Assembly: GCA_045645245.1 (NCBI GenBank) | Contig: JAZRIK010000103.1 | Location: forward strand, 1 to 6,586 | Reading direction: 5' to 3' | Origin: Scatosoma sp045645245 | Lineage (GTDB): Bacteria > Bacillota > Clostridia > Christensenellales > Borkfalkiaceae | DNA: 6,586 bases | Shown here: positions 6,250-6,586 of the stretch, one piece after another | Layout of the letters: the number at the start of each line of letters is the position of its first letter | Position numbering within the stretch: position 1 is the first letter of the stretch | The notes under the pieces: model-generated | Databases searched by the model: none | What the model was told of the DNA's origin: nothing | Seen by the model: only the letters and a program-made list of their open reading frames with translations | Program-made: the position numbers and the translations under genes

Positions 6250-6283
6250 ATTATATTATATCACACCTTTTCCTGTTTGTCAA
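6250..6283 (-). promoter_or_regulatory. Consensus sigma-A promoter of the SPFH gene
   Basis: TTGACA (6283-6278), a 17-nt spacer and TATAAT (6260-6255) are a perfect consensus promoter. A second TATAAT (6255-6250) overlaps the first by one base, at a spacing of 22 nt that is too long for the same -35. Confidence 0.88.
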
Positions 6284-6356
6284 TATCCAAAGCGATTTTA
6301 TCCACGCGAAATTTACAAGGTATGTTATGCAATTACTTAAAAGGAGAATTATAAAA

Positions 6357-6586
6357 ATGAAACTATTTCACAAACCCGTAAAATTTATATCTGCCATTTG
6401 CCCTGAATGCAAAGGACATTTAGAGTTAGATACGAACTTAAAAACTGCTTTTTGTCAATATTGCGGCACGCAATGTATTATAGAAAATGCACCCAAAAAA
6501 AGAAAAACCTTGCTGTTTGTGCAGCAAGGTCATCTTGAAAGCGGCAACTACCTATCCTCCCAACGGTTAACCGTAAGTACTTTCGG
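6357..6586 (+). CDS. Small zinc-ribbon protein, running off the window and possibly truncated
   Basis: The ATG at 6357 is preceded by AAGGAG with 10-nt spacing. The first 50 residues contain a treble CPEC (16-19) ... CQYC (34-37) zinc ribbon, ending CGTQC, close in pattern to the TFIIB-type zinc ribbons at the N-terminus of many Firmicutes proteins. After about residue 48 (PKKRK) the frame reads through the 5S rRNA terminator and then antisense to 5S rRNA to the edge, with no stop in 76 codons. That part is unlikely to be evolved protein sequence. I read this as a real zinc-ribbon start whose original C-terminus is missing, either cut by a rearrangement at the rRNA operon or naturally very short with a stop beyond the window. 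No convincing promoter is seen between 6284 and 6340. Function unknown. Confidence 0.55.
   Translation, partial: MKLFHKPVKFISAICPECKGHLELDTNLKTAFCQYCGTQCIIENAPKKRKTLLFVQQGHLESGNYLSSQRLTVSTF
6495..6530 (-). terminator. rRNA operon terminator
   Basis: On the minus strand ACCTTGCTG (6530-6522) and CAGCAAGGT (6515-6507) form a perfect 9-bp stem with a 6-nt loop, followed by TTTT-C-TTTTTTT (6506-6495). It sits about 10 nt after the 3' end of 5S rRNA, where an rrn terminator is expected. Confidence 0.9.
6540..6586 (-). rRNA. rrf: 5S ribosomal RNA, 3' end only
   Basis: Read on the minus strand, the right edge gives CCGAAAGTACT, helix IV TACGGTTAACCGT, then GGGAGGATAGG and GTAGTTGCCGC. These match the loop E region and 3' strand of bacterial 5S rRNA (compare CCGATGGTACT ... 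GGGAGAGTAGG ... GCCG). The 5' two-thirds lie beyond the window. The 3' end at about 6540 is estimated from the expected helix I strand and the following terminator. It implies an rRNA operon to the right, transcribed leftwards. Confidence 0.85.

Noticed and set aside
6088..6354. An 88-codon plus-strand frame
   Set aside because: Antisense to the SPFH N-terminus and its promoter. It contains no ribosome binding site or domain.
1..6586. Mobile element, CRISPR array or defence island
   Set aside because: No transposase, integrase, regularly spaced repeats or attachment-site duplication is seen; the genes are core or regulatory.

Overview
The window looks like chromosomal core DNA from an uncultured member of the Clostridia (Firmicutes), possibly a gut lineage. 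The basis is a cysteine T-box leader, AGGAG-type ribosome binding sites, strong TTGACA/TATAAT promoters and the divergent forms of its AlaRS and CysRS. Placement below class is a guess. I see no transposase, phage gene, CRISPR array or defence cassette.

Layout. Positions 1-3420 (minus strand) hold a cysteine and translation operon. A promoter at 3387-3415 drives a roughly 290-nt leader carrying a T-box riboswitch with a Cys (UGC) specifier. It is followed by cysE (serine acetyltransferase), cysS (cysteinyl-tRNA synthetase) and the first 297 codons of alaS (alanyl-tRNA synthetase), which runs off the left edge. A perfect TTGACA-N17-TATAAT promoter in the cysS-alaS gap, with its -35 box spanning the cysS stop codon, should uncouple alaS from cysteine control. 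Upstream at 3441-4064 (minus) is an unrecognised 207-residue protein with its own promoter. It is divergent from a DeoR-family regulator at 4312-5070 (plus).

The DeoR gene ends at a strong, probably bidirectional hairpin shared with a convergent SPFH/Band-7 membrane protein (5130-6200, minus). That gene has another perfect consensus promoter, and a 9-bp inverted repeat sits at the predicted 5' end of its mRNA. At the right edge, a small zinc-ribbon ORF on the plus strand (from 6357) reads head-on into the terminator and 3' end of a minus-strand 5S rRNA gene. An rRNA operon therefore lies just beyond the window, and the zinc-ribbon gene may have been broken there.

How they work together. Uncharged tRNA-Cys should stabilise the antiterminator and raise both cysteine synthesis (CysE makes O-acetylserine) and tRNA-Cys charging (CysS). 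The other genes appear to be independent transcription units. The window is mostly ordinary core genome. The most interesting points are the regulatory architecture, the cysteine-rich AlaRS variant, and the zinc-ribbon/5S junction.
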